DNA of 64,000 nt from Enhydrobacter sp. (GCA_025808875.1 CP075528.1:310001-374000), one strand, 5' to 3'. Shown: positions 23,654 to 31,874, numbered from the stretch's first letter. A program made the numbers and translations. Notes: generated from the sequence alone by a model not told the origin.

Positions 23654-25552
23654 CTACTTCTCCGCCTGCATGCCGCGCAGGACCAGGTCGTTGAGGCGTC
23701 TGGTGAAGGCGGCCGGCTCGGCCGGCAGCTCGCCGTCGAGGATGCGCGCCTGGTCGAGCAGGAGGTGCGCCAGGTCCTGCACGTCGCCGGTCCGGTCCTC
23801 CTTTCGGGCGGCGCCGAGGGCGCGGAGCAGCGCATGCTTCATGTTGAGCTCGAGGATCGGCTTGGCGCCGCTGCCCTGTCTCTGGTGGGCGAGCAGGCGC
23901 TCGAGTTCGCGGTCGGGGCCGTGGGCGCTCGCCACCAGGCAGGAGGCGCTCTCGGTGAGGCGGGTCGAGGGCTTCACGTCGGCGACCGCGTCGCCGAGCA
24001 CGCCCTTGATCGCCTCGAGGAGCGCCGCTTCCTCCTGGCCGTCGGGCTTGTCGGCGTCGTCCTTCTTCTCCGCATCGAGCAGCGGGACCGGGCCGAAATC
24101 GACATCGCCCTGGCTCAGCGATCTGAGCTTCCTGCCCTCGAACTCCTGCGGCAGGGTCGTCCAGAAGGCGTCGATCGGATCGGTGAGCAGCAGCACTTCG
24201 ATGCCGCGCGCCCGCGCCGCCTCGAGCTTGGGGTTCGACTTCAGCCGCTCCAGGCTGTCGCCCACCAGATAGTAGATCTCCGTCTGATTGGGCTTGAGAT
24301 CGGCGACGTACTCCCGGAGCGTGCGCGGCGTCTCGCCGGCCGTCGTGGAAAAGCGTGCCAGCGCGAGAAGCTGGGCGCGTCGCTCGTGATCCTCGTAGAG
24401 CCCTTCCTTGAGGACCGGGCCGAAGGCGCTCCAGATCCTGCCGAAGGTCTCCGCCTCCTTCGTGGCGGCGCTCTCCAGTTCGGTGAGCACGCGGCCGACC
24501 AGTCCGTTCCGGATCTGCCGGACCTGCGGGTTGTTCTGCAGCATCTCGCGCGACAGGTTGAGCGGCAGATCCTCGCTGTCGACCACGCCGCGCACGAAGC
24601 GCAGGTAGGCGGGCAGGAGCTCGGCATCGTCGGTGATGTAGACGCGGCGGACATAGAGCTTCACGCGTCCCTTGCGGCCGGGATCGGCGAGGTCGAAGGG
24701 CGGCTGGCTCGGCACGAACAGCAGCACGGCGTAGGCCTGCCGTCCCTCGACCTTGTAGTGGAGGGTCAGCGCCGGCTCGTCGAAGGCCATGGCGGTCGAC
24801 CGGTAGGCCTGGGTGTAGTCCTCCGGCTTCAGCTCCGACTTCGGCCGTTGCCACAGTGCGCTCGCCGCGTTGACCTGCCGCGCCTCGCCCTTGTCGTCGA
24901 CCAGCTCGATCGGGAACAGGATGTGCTCGGAGTAGGTGTGGACGACGCGCTCCAGCTCGAACGGCTGGAGGTAGCGCGCCGCGTCCTCCTTGAGATGCAG
25001 CACGATCTCGGTGCCGCGCGCCACGCGCGCCGCCTCGGCCTCGCCGGCCGGCGCGACCTCGAAGCCGGCGCCGCCCTCCGAGGTCCAGCTCCAGGCCTCG
25101 CTCGCGCCGGCGCAGCGACTGGTCACGACGATGCGGTCGGCCACCATGAAGGCGGCGTAGAAGCCGACGCCGAACTGGCCGATCAGGCCGAGCCCGTCCT
25201 TCGCGTCCTTCAATCCCGCGAGGAACGCCTTGGTGCCGGAGCGCGCCAGGGTGCCGAGATTGTCGATCAGCTCCTGCCGGTCCATGCCGATGCCGTTGTC
25301 GACGACGGTCAGGGTCCTGGCGGCGGCGTCGGGCTTCAGCCGGATGGCGAGCCTCTCGTCGCCGGCCAGCAGCTCGGGCCGGGCGATCGCCTCGTAGCGG
25401 ACCTTGTCGCATGCGTCGGACGCGTTGGAGATCAACTCGCGCAGGAAGACGTCTGTCTCGGAATAGACCGAGTGGACCATCAGGTTCAGCAGCTCGGCCA
25501 CCTCCGCCTGGAACGGGTGCCGTGCCGTCTTCTCTCCCGCCTCGTCGCTCAT
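23654..25552 (-). CDS. htpG: Molecular chaperone HtpG (Hsp90)
   Basis: Bacterial Hsp90, 632 aa, the usual length. N-terminal ATP-binding domain: [36 protein letters not shown], and [17 protein letters not shown]. The middle domain contains [22 protein letters not shown] strand sequence and [13 protein letters not shown]. The C-terminal dimerisation domain (about residues 490-632) is complete. ATG at 25552 gives [20 protein letters not shown], a normal start. A candidate heat-shock promoter is visible 35-65 bases upstream. The ~205 bases after its stop hold no gene that I can see. Confidence 0.97.
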   Translation of the reverse strand: MSDEAGEKTARHPFQAEVAELLNLMVHSVYSETDVFLRELISNASDACDKVRYEAIARPELLAGDERLAIRLKPDAAARTLTVVDNGIGMDRQELIDNLGTLARSGTKAFLAGLKDAKDGLGLIGQFGVGFYAAFMVADRIVVTSRCAGASEAWSWTSEGGAGFEVAPAGEAEAARVARGTEIVLHLKEDAARYLQPFELERVVHTYSEHILFPIELVDDKGEARQVNAASALWQRPKSELKPEDYTQAYRSTAMAFDEPALTLHYKVEGRQAYAVLLFVPSQPPFDLADPGRKGRVKLYVRRVYITDDAELLPAYLRFVRGVVDSEDLPLNLSREMLQNNPQVRQIRNGLVGRVLTELESAATKEAETFGRIWSAFGPVLKEGLYEDHERRAQLLALARFSTTAGETPRTLREYVADLKPNQTEIYYLVGDSLERLKSNPKLEAARARGIEVLLLTDPIDAFWTTLPQEFEGRKLRSLSQGDVDFGPVPLLDAEKKDDADKPDGQEEAALLEAIKGVLGDAVADVKPSTRLTESASCLVASAHGPDRELERLLAHQRQGSGAKPILELNMKHALLRALGAARKEDRTGDVQDLAHLLLDQARILDGELPAEPAAFTRRLNDLVLRGMQAEK

Positions 25553-25587
25553 CGCCGTCGGTCCCTCGGATACATTTCGCGGCGGGG

Positions 25588-25615
25588 ATATAGGACAATT
25601 GATCGCCGGGGCAAG
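25588..25615 (-). promoter_or_regulatory. Candidate heat-shock (RpoH) promoter of htpG
   Basis: Read on the minus strand, CTTGCCC lies 14 bases upstream of CCTATAT. This fits the alphaproteobacterial sigma-32 pattern (CTTG-like -35; CYTATNT-like -10). The -10 element is 36 bases upstream of the htpG start. No start-site data are available; the match is by eye. Confidence 0.45.
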
Positions 25616-25762
25616 TGGGTCGCGCGGCGGAACTCCCGCCTGTCAGCGCAGGCGGACTGCGGGTCGATGGTTGGCGTTCGACACGCTGGCGGGCCGTGCA
25701 CGACGATGATGAGCACTATACCTACGCCATAGCCCTATGAACCGGATCAAGGCTTCTGAGAG

Positions 25763-25882
25763 TCACCTCAAAGCGTAGATCGCAATTCCAAGCCCGATAA
25801 AGGTAGCCAGACTCGCCAGAAGTCCCAGCGCGATTGCCGGTGCTGGCACCGAAGGCAATTGTTCGCTCTCTTGGTCGGACAC
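25763..25882 (-). CDS. Possible 39-residue single-span membrane protein
   Basis: A short frame opening with GTG at 25882 encodes VSDQESEQLPSVPAPAIALG followed by one hydrophobic helix (LLASLATFIGLGIAIYALR). The polar-then-hydrophobic layout looks like a real microprotein, but the ribosome site is weak (only CGAG nearby) and there is no recognisable family. It lies in the 525-base stretch between htpG and the acetyltransferase, where no other gene is visible. It could be noise. Confidence 0.3.
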   Translation of the reverse strand: MSDQESEQLPSVPAPAIALGLLASLATFIGLGIAIYALR

Positions 25883-25903
25883 TCGAGCTACCGAATGCCG
25901 TTT

Positions 25904-25935
25904 CGCTTTACCCCTCAAAGGTGGACATCCCTGCG
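25904..25935 (+). repeat. Direct repeat, left copy (flanks acetyltransferase)
   Basis: Begins CGCTTTACCCCTC; 22 of the first 26 bases match the copy at 27062-27094. The two copies lie on either side of the acetyltransferase gene, about 1.16 kb apart, in the same orientation. Confidence 0.6.
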
Positions 25936-26078
25936 CCCCACAGACAACGTCAGCTCTGGGCCAAGAGCGGACACGCAAGTTGCAAGGGGCGATGGGGCCT
26001 TGTGAGCAGCAGGGTTCAAGTCGCGGTTCCCACAGGAAAGTCTGGTAGTATTCCGCTCGCAGCCGCAGGGAGAGCGCG

Positions 26079-27017
26079 ATTACCATCATTCGGCCGCTTG
26101 AAGAGCGCGACGTGCCAGAGGCACAGCGAATCATCCGTATCGCCTTTGGGACGTTCCTGGGCGCACCCGATCCGGAGAAATTCTGGAGCGACCTCGACTA
26201 TGCCAGAGGCCGCTTCGGCGCCGAGCACGTCAAGGCGTTCGTGGCCGAGGACAAGGGACAACTCGTCGGATCGAACTTCGCGACACGTTGGGGCAGCGTG
26301 GGCGTCTTAGGTCCAATCACCATTCGGCCCGACATCTGGGACAGTGGCATCGGCCAACGCCTCGTCCGCGAAGCCTGCGATGCGTTCGATGCATGGGGCG
26401 TGAGCCACGCCGGCCTGTTCACCTTTCCGCAGAGTGCCAAGCACGTCTGGACCTACGGCAAGTTCGGTTTCCATCCGCGCTTCCTGACACCCGTGATGGC
26501 AATACCCGCCACGACCGGCTCGACGCGCCGCTGGCTGCGCCACGGCGAGCTGCCGGAAGGGCAGCGTCCCCAGGTCCAAGCGTCCGTTCGCGCACTGACC
26601 GAGCAGCTCTATCCCGGCCTCGATCTCGGCGCCGAAATCCGCACGGTCTTTGCGCGCAAGCTTGGCGATACGCTGCTGCTGATGGAAGGCGAGAGCCGCG
26701 TGGCAGGGTTCGCCGTTTGCCATTTCGGTCTGGCGACCGAAGCGGGTGAAGGCAATCTCTTCGTGAAGTTTGGTGCGGTGATGCCGGGTCCAGGCGCCGA
26801 GCAGCGATTTGCGGCGCTCCTCGATGCGTGCATCGACTTTGGCGCCACCGTCGGAATGGCCAACGTCGTGGCCGGAGTGAACGCAGGCCGCGAGGCGGCC
26901 TATCGCGCCATGCAACAGCGCGGGTTTCGGACGCAGCTTCAGGGTGTCACGATGCACCGCCCCAATGAGCCGGGCTACAGCCGGCCCGATATGTTCGTGC
27001 TCGACGACTGGCGGTAG
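26079..27017 (+). CDS. GNAT family N-acetyltransferase (probable ATT start)
   Basis: An N-acetyltransferase of the GNAT fold, about 312 aa from 26079. The expected first strand ITIIRPLEERDVPEAQRIIR lies upstream of the first GTG (26112) and has no ATG, GTG or TTG codon. The best start is ATT at 26079, which has AGGGAG seven bases upstream; the frame is closed by a stop at 26046. The acetyl-CoA pyrophosphate loop is IWDSGIGQRLV, and the GFHPRF segment follows the FTFPQSAKHVWTYGKF strand. A second, degenerate half (about residues 155-312) suggests a double-GNAT layout. The acceptor is unknown. If translation instead began at the GTG, the first strand would be lost. Confidence 0.72.
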   Translation: MTIIRPLEERDVPEAQRIIRIAFGTFLGAPDPEKFWSDLDYARGRFGAEHVKAFVAEDKGQLVGSNFATRWGSVGVLGPITIRPDIWDSGIGQRLVREACDAFDAWGVSHAGLFTFPQSAKHVWTYGKFGFHPRFLTPVMAIPATTGSTRRWLRHGELPEGQRPQVQASVRALTEQLYPGLDLGAEIRTVFARKLGDTLLLMEGESRVAGFAVCHFGLATEAGEGNLFVKFGAVMPGPGAEQRFAALLDACIDFGATVGMANVVAGVNAGREAAYRAMQQRGFRTQLQGVTMHRPNEPGYSRPDMFVLDDWR

Positions 27018-27061
27018 TCGCCCGCGCCAATGACCTTATCGGAAAGCGGGTCCGCCATGTC

Positions 27062-27094
27062 CGCTTTACCCCTCGAAAATGGATATCGTTTGCG
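27062..27094 (+). repeat. Direct repeat, right copy (flanks acetyltransferase)
   Basis: Begins CGCTTTACCCCTC and continues GAAAATGGATATC; partner of 25904-25935. It sits immediately upstream of the tRNA-like fragments. Confidence 0.6.
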
Positions 27095-27105
27095 TGTCTA
27101 CCGGT

Positions 27106-27256
27106 CAGGATTCGAACCGATGGTGGTGATTGAACCAGTCGGGATTCGAACCCGAGGTGGCTTTCGGATCTCCACTGAAGATAGTCCCGCAACGGCCTCT
27201 TCGGTATCTGCTCATTTGCATCACAAACGACCACTCGACCATCATGGTCCAGAGAA
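27106..27256 (-). pseudogene. Decayed tRNA-Ser-like fragments
   Basis: Two T-arm remnants lie on the minus strand. Positions 27140-27162 match the T-arm and variable-arm junction of the intact tRNA-Ser (27371-27393) at 22 of 23 bases. Positions 27106-27128 are a more degraded copy with the core GGATTCGAACC. A D-arm-like piece (plus strand ACCACTCGACCA, near 27231) resembles ACCACTCGGCCA of the intact gene. The middle does not form a proper anticodon arm, so this is not a working tRNA. Confidence 0.6.
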
Positions 27257-27358
27257 AATCGGGCGAATTGGCGCGACCTGGGACGCCTGGCCGGTTCTCC
27301 GGTAGTCGTTCGATGATCCGACTGCACATGCGGCAACTACCGCCGCGTGCGGACTGGT

Positions 27359-27448
27359 TGGCGGACAGGGCGGGATTCGAACCCGCGGTGGCTGTTACAC
27401 CACGCACGCTTTCCAAGCGTGTGCCTTAAACCACTCGGCCACCTGTCC
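27359..27448 (-). tRNA. tRNA-Ser(GGA), CCA encoded
   Basis: The 90-nt gene includes an encoded 3' CCA (27359-27361). The acceptor stem GGACAGG/CCTGTCC pairs perfectly, with G as the discriminator base. The D arm has GCCGAGTGG. The anticodon loop reads TTGGAAA on a five-base stem, so the anticodon is GGA, which reads UCC and UCU. A long variable arm with GTGGTG...CACC-type pairing is typical of class II serine tRNA. The T arm is GCGGG TTCGAAT CCCGC. Confidence 0.95.
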
Positions 27449-27512
27449 CCGGGATGCGGTCGGGCGTCCTTTTAGGCGGCGGGGCGGGCAGGGGCAAGCG
27501 GCCCTCGAGCCG

Positions 27513-27935
27513 TCACTGGCGCGGTCCTGGCGTCGTCCGCCCGCCGGGCGGCGGCGCCATCACGGCGTTCTCCTGGGTGGCGAGCCAGGCCCGCGCCTCC
27601 GCCTCGGTGGCGAACAGGCGGGCCGGCCGCTTGGCCGGCGAGATGTTGACGAAACGCATGAAGGCCGCGGTGATCGTGTCGTTGCGGCCGATCACGGCGA
27701 GCGGTCCCGATTCGAGCGTCGAGGTGTAGGCGCTGAGCCGCGCGCCCATCAGCATCACGTCCTTGTCGTCGTAGATCGGCTCGGCGCGGGAGACGTCGAC
27801 CAGCTTGGCGTAGCCCATGGCGCCGGCGACCGAGAGTGCGTCGAAATGCGCCTCCATGTCCTTCAAGGTCAACGGTCCCTCGCCGACGATGGTGACGAAC
27901 CTCCCCGTATGATCGATGTCCCAACGCATCGGCAT
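27513..27935 (-). CDS. STAS/SpoIIAA-like domain protein
   Basis: A 140-aa protein with a likely SpoIIAA-like fold: MRWDIDHTGRFVTIVGEGPL, then LTLKDMEAHFDALSVAGAMGYAK, LVDVSRAEPIYDDKDVML, and FATEAEARAWLATQE near the end. Small proteins of this type occur widely in alphaproteobacteria and are usually annotated as STAS/SpoIIAA-like with unknown roles. A proline/glycine-rich tail follows. ATG at 27935 has GGAGAG upstream and gives MPMRWD; a second ATG two codons in is also possible. It lies 34 bases downstream of the senA-like gene in the same direction. A role in selenoneine synthesis is not known. Confidence 0.7.
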   Translation of the reverse strand: MPMRWDIDHTGRFVTIVGEGPLTLKDMEAHFDALSVAGAMGYAKLVDVSRAEPIYDDKDVMLMGARLSAYTSTLESGPLAVIGRNDTITAAFMRFVNISPAKRPARLFATEAEARAWLATQENAVMAPPPGGRTTPGPRQ

Positions 27936-27969
27936 TGCGCGTTCTCTCCGTCTCTCGTGCCCGCCCAGC

Positions 27970-29301
27970 CTACCTCGCCCGGAGGGCGCAGGTGCGGAAG
28001 CCGGCGAACACATCCGCGCGATCCGGCGTGAAGAAGTTGCGATAGGCCGGGCGAGCGATGCGCGCGCTGGTCGCCCAGCATCCGCCGCGCAGTACCTTGC
28101 GCGTGCCGAACCAGGGCTGTGAATAGTCCTCGTAGGGGTCGGCACTGAACCCGGCGAAGGGCAGGAAGTCGGACGCGGTCCATTCCCAGACGTTGCCGAT
28201 CGTCTGGCGGCAGCCGAAGGCGCTGTCGCCGTCGGGCAGCGCCGCGACGTCGAGCGGTCCGTCGCCGGCGAAATCGAGGTTGGCGCGCGTGGGGTCGGGC
28301 GGCGCGTCTCCCCACGGCCAGCGCCTTCTCGCGTCGGCCAGGTGCGCGCCGTCGGCCGATGGCTGGCCGACCGCGGCGGCTTCCCATTCGGCCTCGCTCG
28401 GCAGGCGCCGTCCGGCCCAGCGGCACCAGGCGTCGGCCTCGAACCAGTTGACGAAGACGACCGGCGCGTGCGGCGCCAGCGGCTCGATCGCGCGATAGCG
28501 CCGCGCCGTCCACACGCCGTCGCGCTTGCCCTGCCAGTAGACCGGCATGGCGGCCTGCCGGCGTTCGCGCCACGCCCAGCCGGCGTCGCTCCAGAACTCG
28601 CGCGCGCCGTAGCCGCCGGCCTCGACGAAGGCGGCGAAGTCGTGGTTGGTGACCGGCGCGCGGGCGATGCGGAAGGGCTCGAGCGTCGTCTCGTGCGCCC
28701 ACTTCTCGTTGTCGAACACGAAGCCCTCGGTGTCGGTCGAGCCCAGTTGCCAGGAACCGCCCGGCACCGCGGCGTCGCCGGCCAGCGCGCCGGCAGAGGG
28801 GCGCGTCGCGCCGCCGAGATCCGCGGGCGGGGCGAAGGACAGCGTCTGGCGCATGTAGGTGAGCGCCTCGACATGCATATCCTCGTGACGGATGGCGAGG
28901 TCGTAGAAATAGCGCGTCGCCTCGTCGATGCCGCCGGCCAGCGCGTCCTCCTGTGCCGCCAGCACGCCGGCGACGTAGCCGAAGGTGCCGGCGCGATCGG
29001 GCAGGTCGAGATGCCAGCGCGTGGCGTGGGCGACGTTGCTCGAATCCCACAGCCGGTCGGCACGCTCGATCAGCGGCACGCGTCCCATCGCGTGACGCAG
29101 CGTCCAGTACTCATGGAACCAGCCGACATGGCCGATCTCCCAGAGCACGGGATTGACGATGTCGAGGCGGGGTCCCAACAATTCCGCCGATGACAGATCT
29201 TCCGTCAAGCGCCGGGTGCGATGACGGACCTCGCGCAGTTGCGCAACGAGTTCGGCCGCGGTCGCGCCGCTGGTCGGCCGATGGGCATGGCGTCGGTCCA
29301 T
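27970..29301 (-). CDS. senA: Selenoneine synthase SenA (EgtB-type non-haem iron enzyme)
   Basis: A 443-aa enzyme with the EgtB/SenA layout. The N-terminal DinB-like four-helix domain (residues ~15-160) carries the three-histidine iron site: H58 in EIGHVGW, and H139 and H143 in RHEDMHVEAL. The C-terminal formylglycine-generating-enzyme-like domain (residues ~185-440) has PVTNHDFAAFVEAGGY, RLPSEAEWEAAA, GNVWEWTASDF and KVLRGGCWAT. EgtB makes a C-S bond to hercynine; SenA makes the C-Se bond in selenoneine synthesis. The divergent partner is a SenB-type glycosyltransferase, which favours SenA over EgtB. ATG at 29301 shares bases with the senB start. No senC (selD-like) or egtD gene is in the window. 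If the partner reading is wrong, this is an EgtB. Confidence 0.82.
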   Translation of the reverse strand: MDRRHAHRPTSGATAAELVAQLREVRHRTRRLTEDLSSAELLGPRLDIVNPVLWEIGHVGWFHEYWTLRHAMGRVPLIERADRLWDSSNVAHATRWHLDLPDRAGTFGYVAGVLAAQEDALAGGIDEATRYFYDLAIRHEDMHVEALTYMRQTLSFAPPADLGGATRPSAGALAGDAAVPGGSWQLGSTDTEGFVFDNEKWAHETTLEPFRIARAPVTNHDFAAFVEAGGYGAREFWSDAGWAWRERRQAAMPVYWQGKRDGVWTARRYRAIEPLAPHAPVVFVNWFEADAWCRWAGRRLPSEAEWEAAAVGQPSADGAHLADARRRWPWGDAPPDPTRANLDFAGDGPLDVAALPDGDSAFGCRQTIGNVWEWTASDFLPFAGFSADPYEDYSQPWFGTRKVLRGGCWATSARIARPAYRNFFTPDRADVFAGFRTCALRAR

Positions 29302-30286
29302 GAGAATCGTGCTTATCACGCCCGACGGCCCGACGGCACGCACCGGCAACCGGGTCGCCGCGGCGCGCTGGGCGCGCATCCTGCGCCGGCTCGGCCATCG
29401 CGTCCGCGTGCTGTCGCGCTATGACGACGAGCCGGCCGACATGATGGTGGCGGTGCATGCCTGGCGCAGCGCCGGATCGATCGAGCGCTTCAAGAGGCGG
29501 CATCCCGACCGCCCGGTGGTCCTTCAGTTGAGCGGCACCGACATCTACGACTATCTGGCCCGCGATCGCGGGCCGACGCTGCGGGCGATGGGGCAAGCCG
29601 ACCGGCTGATCGCGCTGAACGAACGGGCCTGGCGGGTCGTGCCGGCGCGGCTGCGCGGTCGGCTGCGGGTCATCCTGCAATCGGCCGAACCTCCGGTGGC
29701 GCCGCGCCGGCCGGACCGGCGCGCGGTCGTCGTCTCGGCGATCGGGCATCTGCGCGACGTCAAGGATCCGCTGCGCGCCGCCCATGCCGCGCGCCTGCTG
29801 CCGGCGGCGAGCCGCGTCCGGATCGAGCAGGTCGGCCGCGCCTACACCGAGGAATGGGCCGACCGGGCGCGGGCGGAGATGAAGGCCAATCCGCGCTATC
29901 TGTGGCGGGGCGACGTGTCGCGCGCCGAGGTGCGTCGGCTGCTGCGGCGCAGCCACGCCATGGTCGTCTCCTCGCTGAGCGAGGGCGGCGCCAACGTGAT
30001 CTCGGAGGCGGCGGTGGCCGGCGTGCCGATCCTCGCCTCGCGCATGGATGGCAATGTCGGGCTGCTCGGCACGCGCTACCCCGGATACTTTCCCGTCGGC
30101 GACACACGCGCCCTCGCGCGGCTGCTGCGCCGCCTCGAGGACGAGCCGCGCTTCGTCGAGCGTCTCGCCGAGGCGATGCGCACGCGCGCCGCCCTGTTCG
30201 CGCCGGCACGCGAACTCGCCGCGTGGCGGGCATTGCTGCGGGATCTCGCGGTCAACAGACTTCCCCCGAAGCGTCGGCTTCGCTAG
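29300..30286 (+). CDS. senB: Selenosugar synthase SenB (TIGR04348-type glycosyltransferase)
   Basis: A 328-aa GT-B glycosyltransferase matching the family first called TIGR04348, later shown to be SenB, which joins selenophosphate to UDP-GlcNAc-type sugars to make a selenosugar. Key blocks: N-terminal RIVLITPDGPTARTGNRVAA; LQLSGTDIYDYL; ADRLIALNERA; VSAIGHLRDVKDPLRAAHAA; and the C-terminal run SEGGANVISEAAVAGVPIL, then GNVGLLGTRYPGYFPVGDT. ATG at 29300 overlaps the senA ATG on the opposite strand. The basic C-terminus NRLPPKRRLR ends just before the next gene. Donor and acceptor are taken from the known family, not seen here. Confidence 0.85.
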   Translation: MRIVLITPDGPTARTGNRVAAARWARILRRLGHRVRVLSRYDDEPADMMVAVHAWRSAGSIERFKRRHPDRPVVLQLSGTDIYDYLARDRGPTLRAMGQADRLIALNERAWRVVPARLRGRLRVILQSAEPPVAPRRPDRRAVVVSAIGHLRDVKDPLRAAHAARLLPAASRVRIEQVGRAYTEEWADRARAEMKANPRYLWRGDVSRAEVRRLLRRSHAMVVSSLSEGGANVISEAAVAGVPILASRMDGNVGLLGTRYPGYFPVGDTRALARLLRRLEDEPRFVERLAEAMRTRAALFAPARELAAWRALLRDLAVNRLPPKRRLR

Positions 30287-30311
30287 TCTGCCGGCCGTTT
30301 TTGGGGGAGCA

Positions 30312-30677
30312 ATGGTCCTGGTTCGGGCCTTTGGTTGGCTGCTGCTGGCGTTGGCCGTGGCGGCGCTTGTGTACGATGGCTTGACGTGGGTGTGGTCGGG
30401 GGCGTTCCGGCTGGTGCCGCTCGGCGAGCTGTGGGGGCAGCTCGATCCCGCCGCCCTCTATGCGCTGGAGAAGGATCCGGCGCGCGGTTTTTTCTCGTCT
30501 CTGGGACGCTGGCTGCTCCTTCCGGTTCTCGCGCTGCCGGCGCTGCCGGTCTTTGCCGTGCTGGGGCTGCTCCTGCTCCGGCTCGGCCAGCCGCGCACGC
30601 GCGAGCCCAAGCCGGTGGGCTTCGTGCTGGGTGCCCGCCCGCCGCGCCGCCGCCGCCGCGGCGGCGGTCTTTCCTAG
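30312..30677 (+). CDS. Small membrane protein (two helices) with arginine-rich tail
   Basis: A 121-aa protein of unknown function. Helix 1 is AFGWLLLALAVAALVYDGL (residues ~6-24), a periplasmic loop follows, helix 2 is LLLPVLALPALPVFAVLGLL (~70-89), and the C-terminus is cytoplasmic and arginine-rich (ARPPRRRRRGGG). ATG at 30312 follows GGGGGAGC, a good ribosome site. It starts 25 bases after senB in the same direction, so it is possibly co-transcribed. Similar small proteins are common in alphaproteobacteria and have no assigned role. Confidence 0.7.
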   Translation: MVLVRAFGWLLLALAVAALVYDGLTWVWSGAFRLVPLGELWGQLDPAALYALEKDPARGFFSSLGRWLLLPVLALPALPVFAVLGLLLLRLGQPRTREPKPVGFVLGARPPRRRRRGGGLS

Positions 30678-30779
30678 GCTCACGACGAACTCCCTTTCGC
30701 ATGGCGCGTGCTTGCGGCGACGTTGATGCCGTGAAAGCATCGGCGAACACCCGACAACGAGAAAACCGAGGAGCGCGCC

Positions 30780-31874
30780 ATGGATGTCGGCATGATGATG
30801 GTGTTCGCCAGCTACGGCTGGGAGAACTGCCCGGACGAGCGCGTGTGGGACGAGGAGATCCGCCTCGCCGGCATCGCCGCCGATTCGGGCTTCGATTGCC
30901 TGTGGTCGGCCGAGCATCACTTCAACGACTACTCGTTCGTTCCCGACAACATCCAGCTCATGAGCTACCTGACGGCGCGGCATCCGGACATCGACGTCGG
31001 CACCGCCGCCGTCATCCTGCCGTGGCACGACCCGCTGCGCGTCGCCGAGAACGCCGCCGTGCTCGACCTGCTGAGCCGGGGTCGGCTGCGGCTCGGCCTG
31101 GGGCGCGGCCTGGCGCGGCGCGAGTTCGCCGCCTTCCGCCAGAGCATGGACGAATCGCGCGGCCGCTTCGACGAGGCCGCGCCCATGATCGTCAGGGCGC
31201 TGAAAACGGGCTTCATCGAGGGCGACGGCCCGTTCTACAAGCAGCCGCGCATCGAGATCCGGCCGCGGCCGACCCGTTCCTTCGACGGCCGCATCTACGC
31301 CGTGGCATCGAGCGAGGATTCGATCGAGTCGGCGGCCAGGATCGGCGCCCACATGGTGATGTTCGCCGACCGGCCGTGGGAGATGCGCGCGCCGGGCATC
31401 GACAAGGGCCGCGCGCTGCATCGCAAGTACCATGGCACCGAGCCGCCGGTGCCGATGCTCACCGAGTTCGTGGTCTGCGGCACCGACACTTCGACCCTCG
31501 AGGACGAGGCGCGGCGCTACCAGGGCAAGTTCGTCGAGAGCAACTTCCACCACTACGAGTTCCTCGGCGAGCACTTCAAGAGCGTGAAGGGCTACGACGC
31601 CTACCAGCAGAAGGCCGAGATCGCCCGCAAGGGCGGGCTCGAGGGCGCGGTGACGGGCTTCATGCAGGCGGCGAGCTGGGGCACGCCCGACAAGATCCTG
31701 CGTGGGCTGGAGGCCCGGCGGAAGATCGTCGGCGACTTCGAGATGAACGTCGCCTTCCGCTTCGGCGGCACGCCCTACGAGGTCTGCGAGCGCGGGCTCA
31801 AGCTCTTCGCCAAGGAAGTGCTGCCGGTGGTGAAGAAGTGGGGACCGGCGAAGAAGCCGGCGAAGGCGGCGTGA
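30780..31874 (+). CDS. LLM-class flavin-dependent oxidoreductase
   Basis: A 364-aa luciferase-like monooxygenase. MDVGMMMVFASYGWENCPDE is the opening; AADSGFDCLWSAEHHFNDYS contains the EHH-type block typical of FMN-dependent luciferase-like enzymes; TAAVILPWHDPLRVAENAAV and [18 protein letters not shown] are present. The C-terminal half contains SWGTPDKILRGLEARRKIVG. The EHH block favours an alkanal-type LLM rather than an F420 reductase. ATG at 30780 is preceded by GAGGAGCGCGCC. A lysine/alanine tail ends the protein. The next gene, an SMP-30-type lactonase, lies 58 bases downstream after a strong hairpin. Confidence 0.87.
   Translation: MDVGMMMVFASYGWENCPDERVWDEEIRLAGIAADSGFDCLWSAEHHFNDYSFVPDNIQLMSYLTARHPDIDVGTAAVILPWHDPLRVAENAAVLDLLSRGRLRLGLGRGLARREFAAFRQSMDESRGRFDEAAPMIVRALKTGFIEGDGPFYKQPRIEIRPRPTRSFDGRIYAVASSEDSIESAARIGAHMVMFADRPWEMRAPGIDKGRALHRKYHGTEPPVPMLTEFVVCGTDTSTLEDEARRYQGKFVESNFHHYEFLGEHFKSVKGYDAYQQKAEIARKGGLEGAVTGFMQAASWGTPDKILRGLEARRKIVGDFEMNVAFRFGGTPYEVCERGLKLFAKEVLPVVKKWGPAKKPAKAA

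Noticed and set aside
27130..27260. Possible tRNA-Sec (selC) because of nearby selenium genes
   Set aside because: A TCA-containing piece exists, but acceptor and anticodon stems do not form and the T-arm is a near copy of the neighbouring tRNA-Ser. Selenoneine synthesis does not need selC.
27130..27429. Open frame of 99 codons containing GFEP-type peptides
   Set aside because: The GFEP motif is the known false translation of tRNA T-arms.
30270..30311. Terminator after senB
   Set aside because: A short CGAAGC/GCTTCG stem and a TTTTT run exist but are 16 bases apart, too far for a normal intrinsic terminator.
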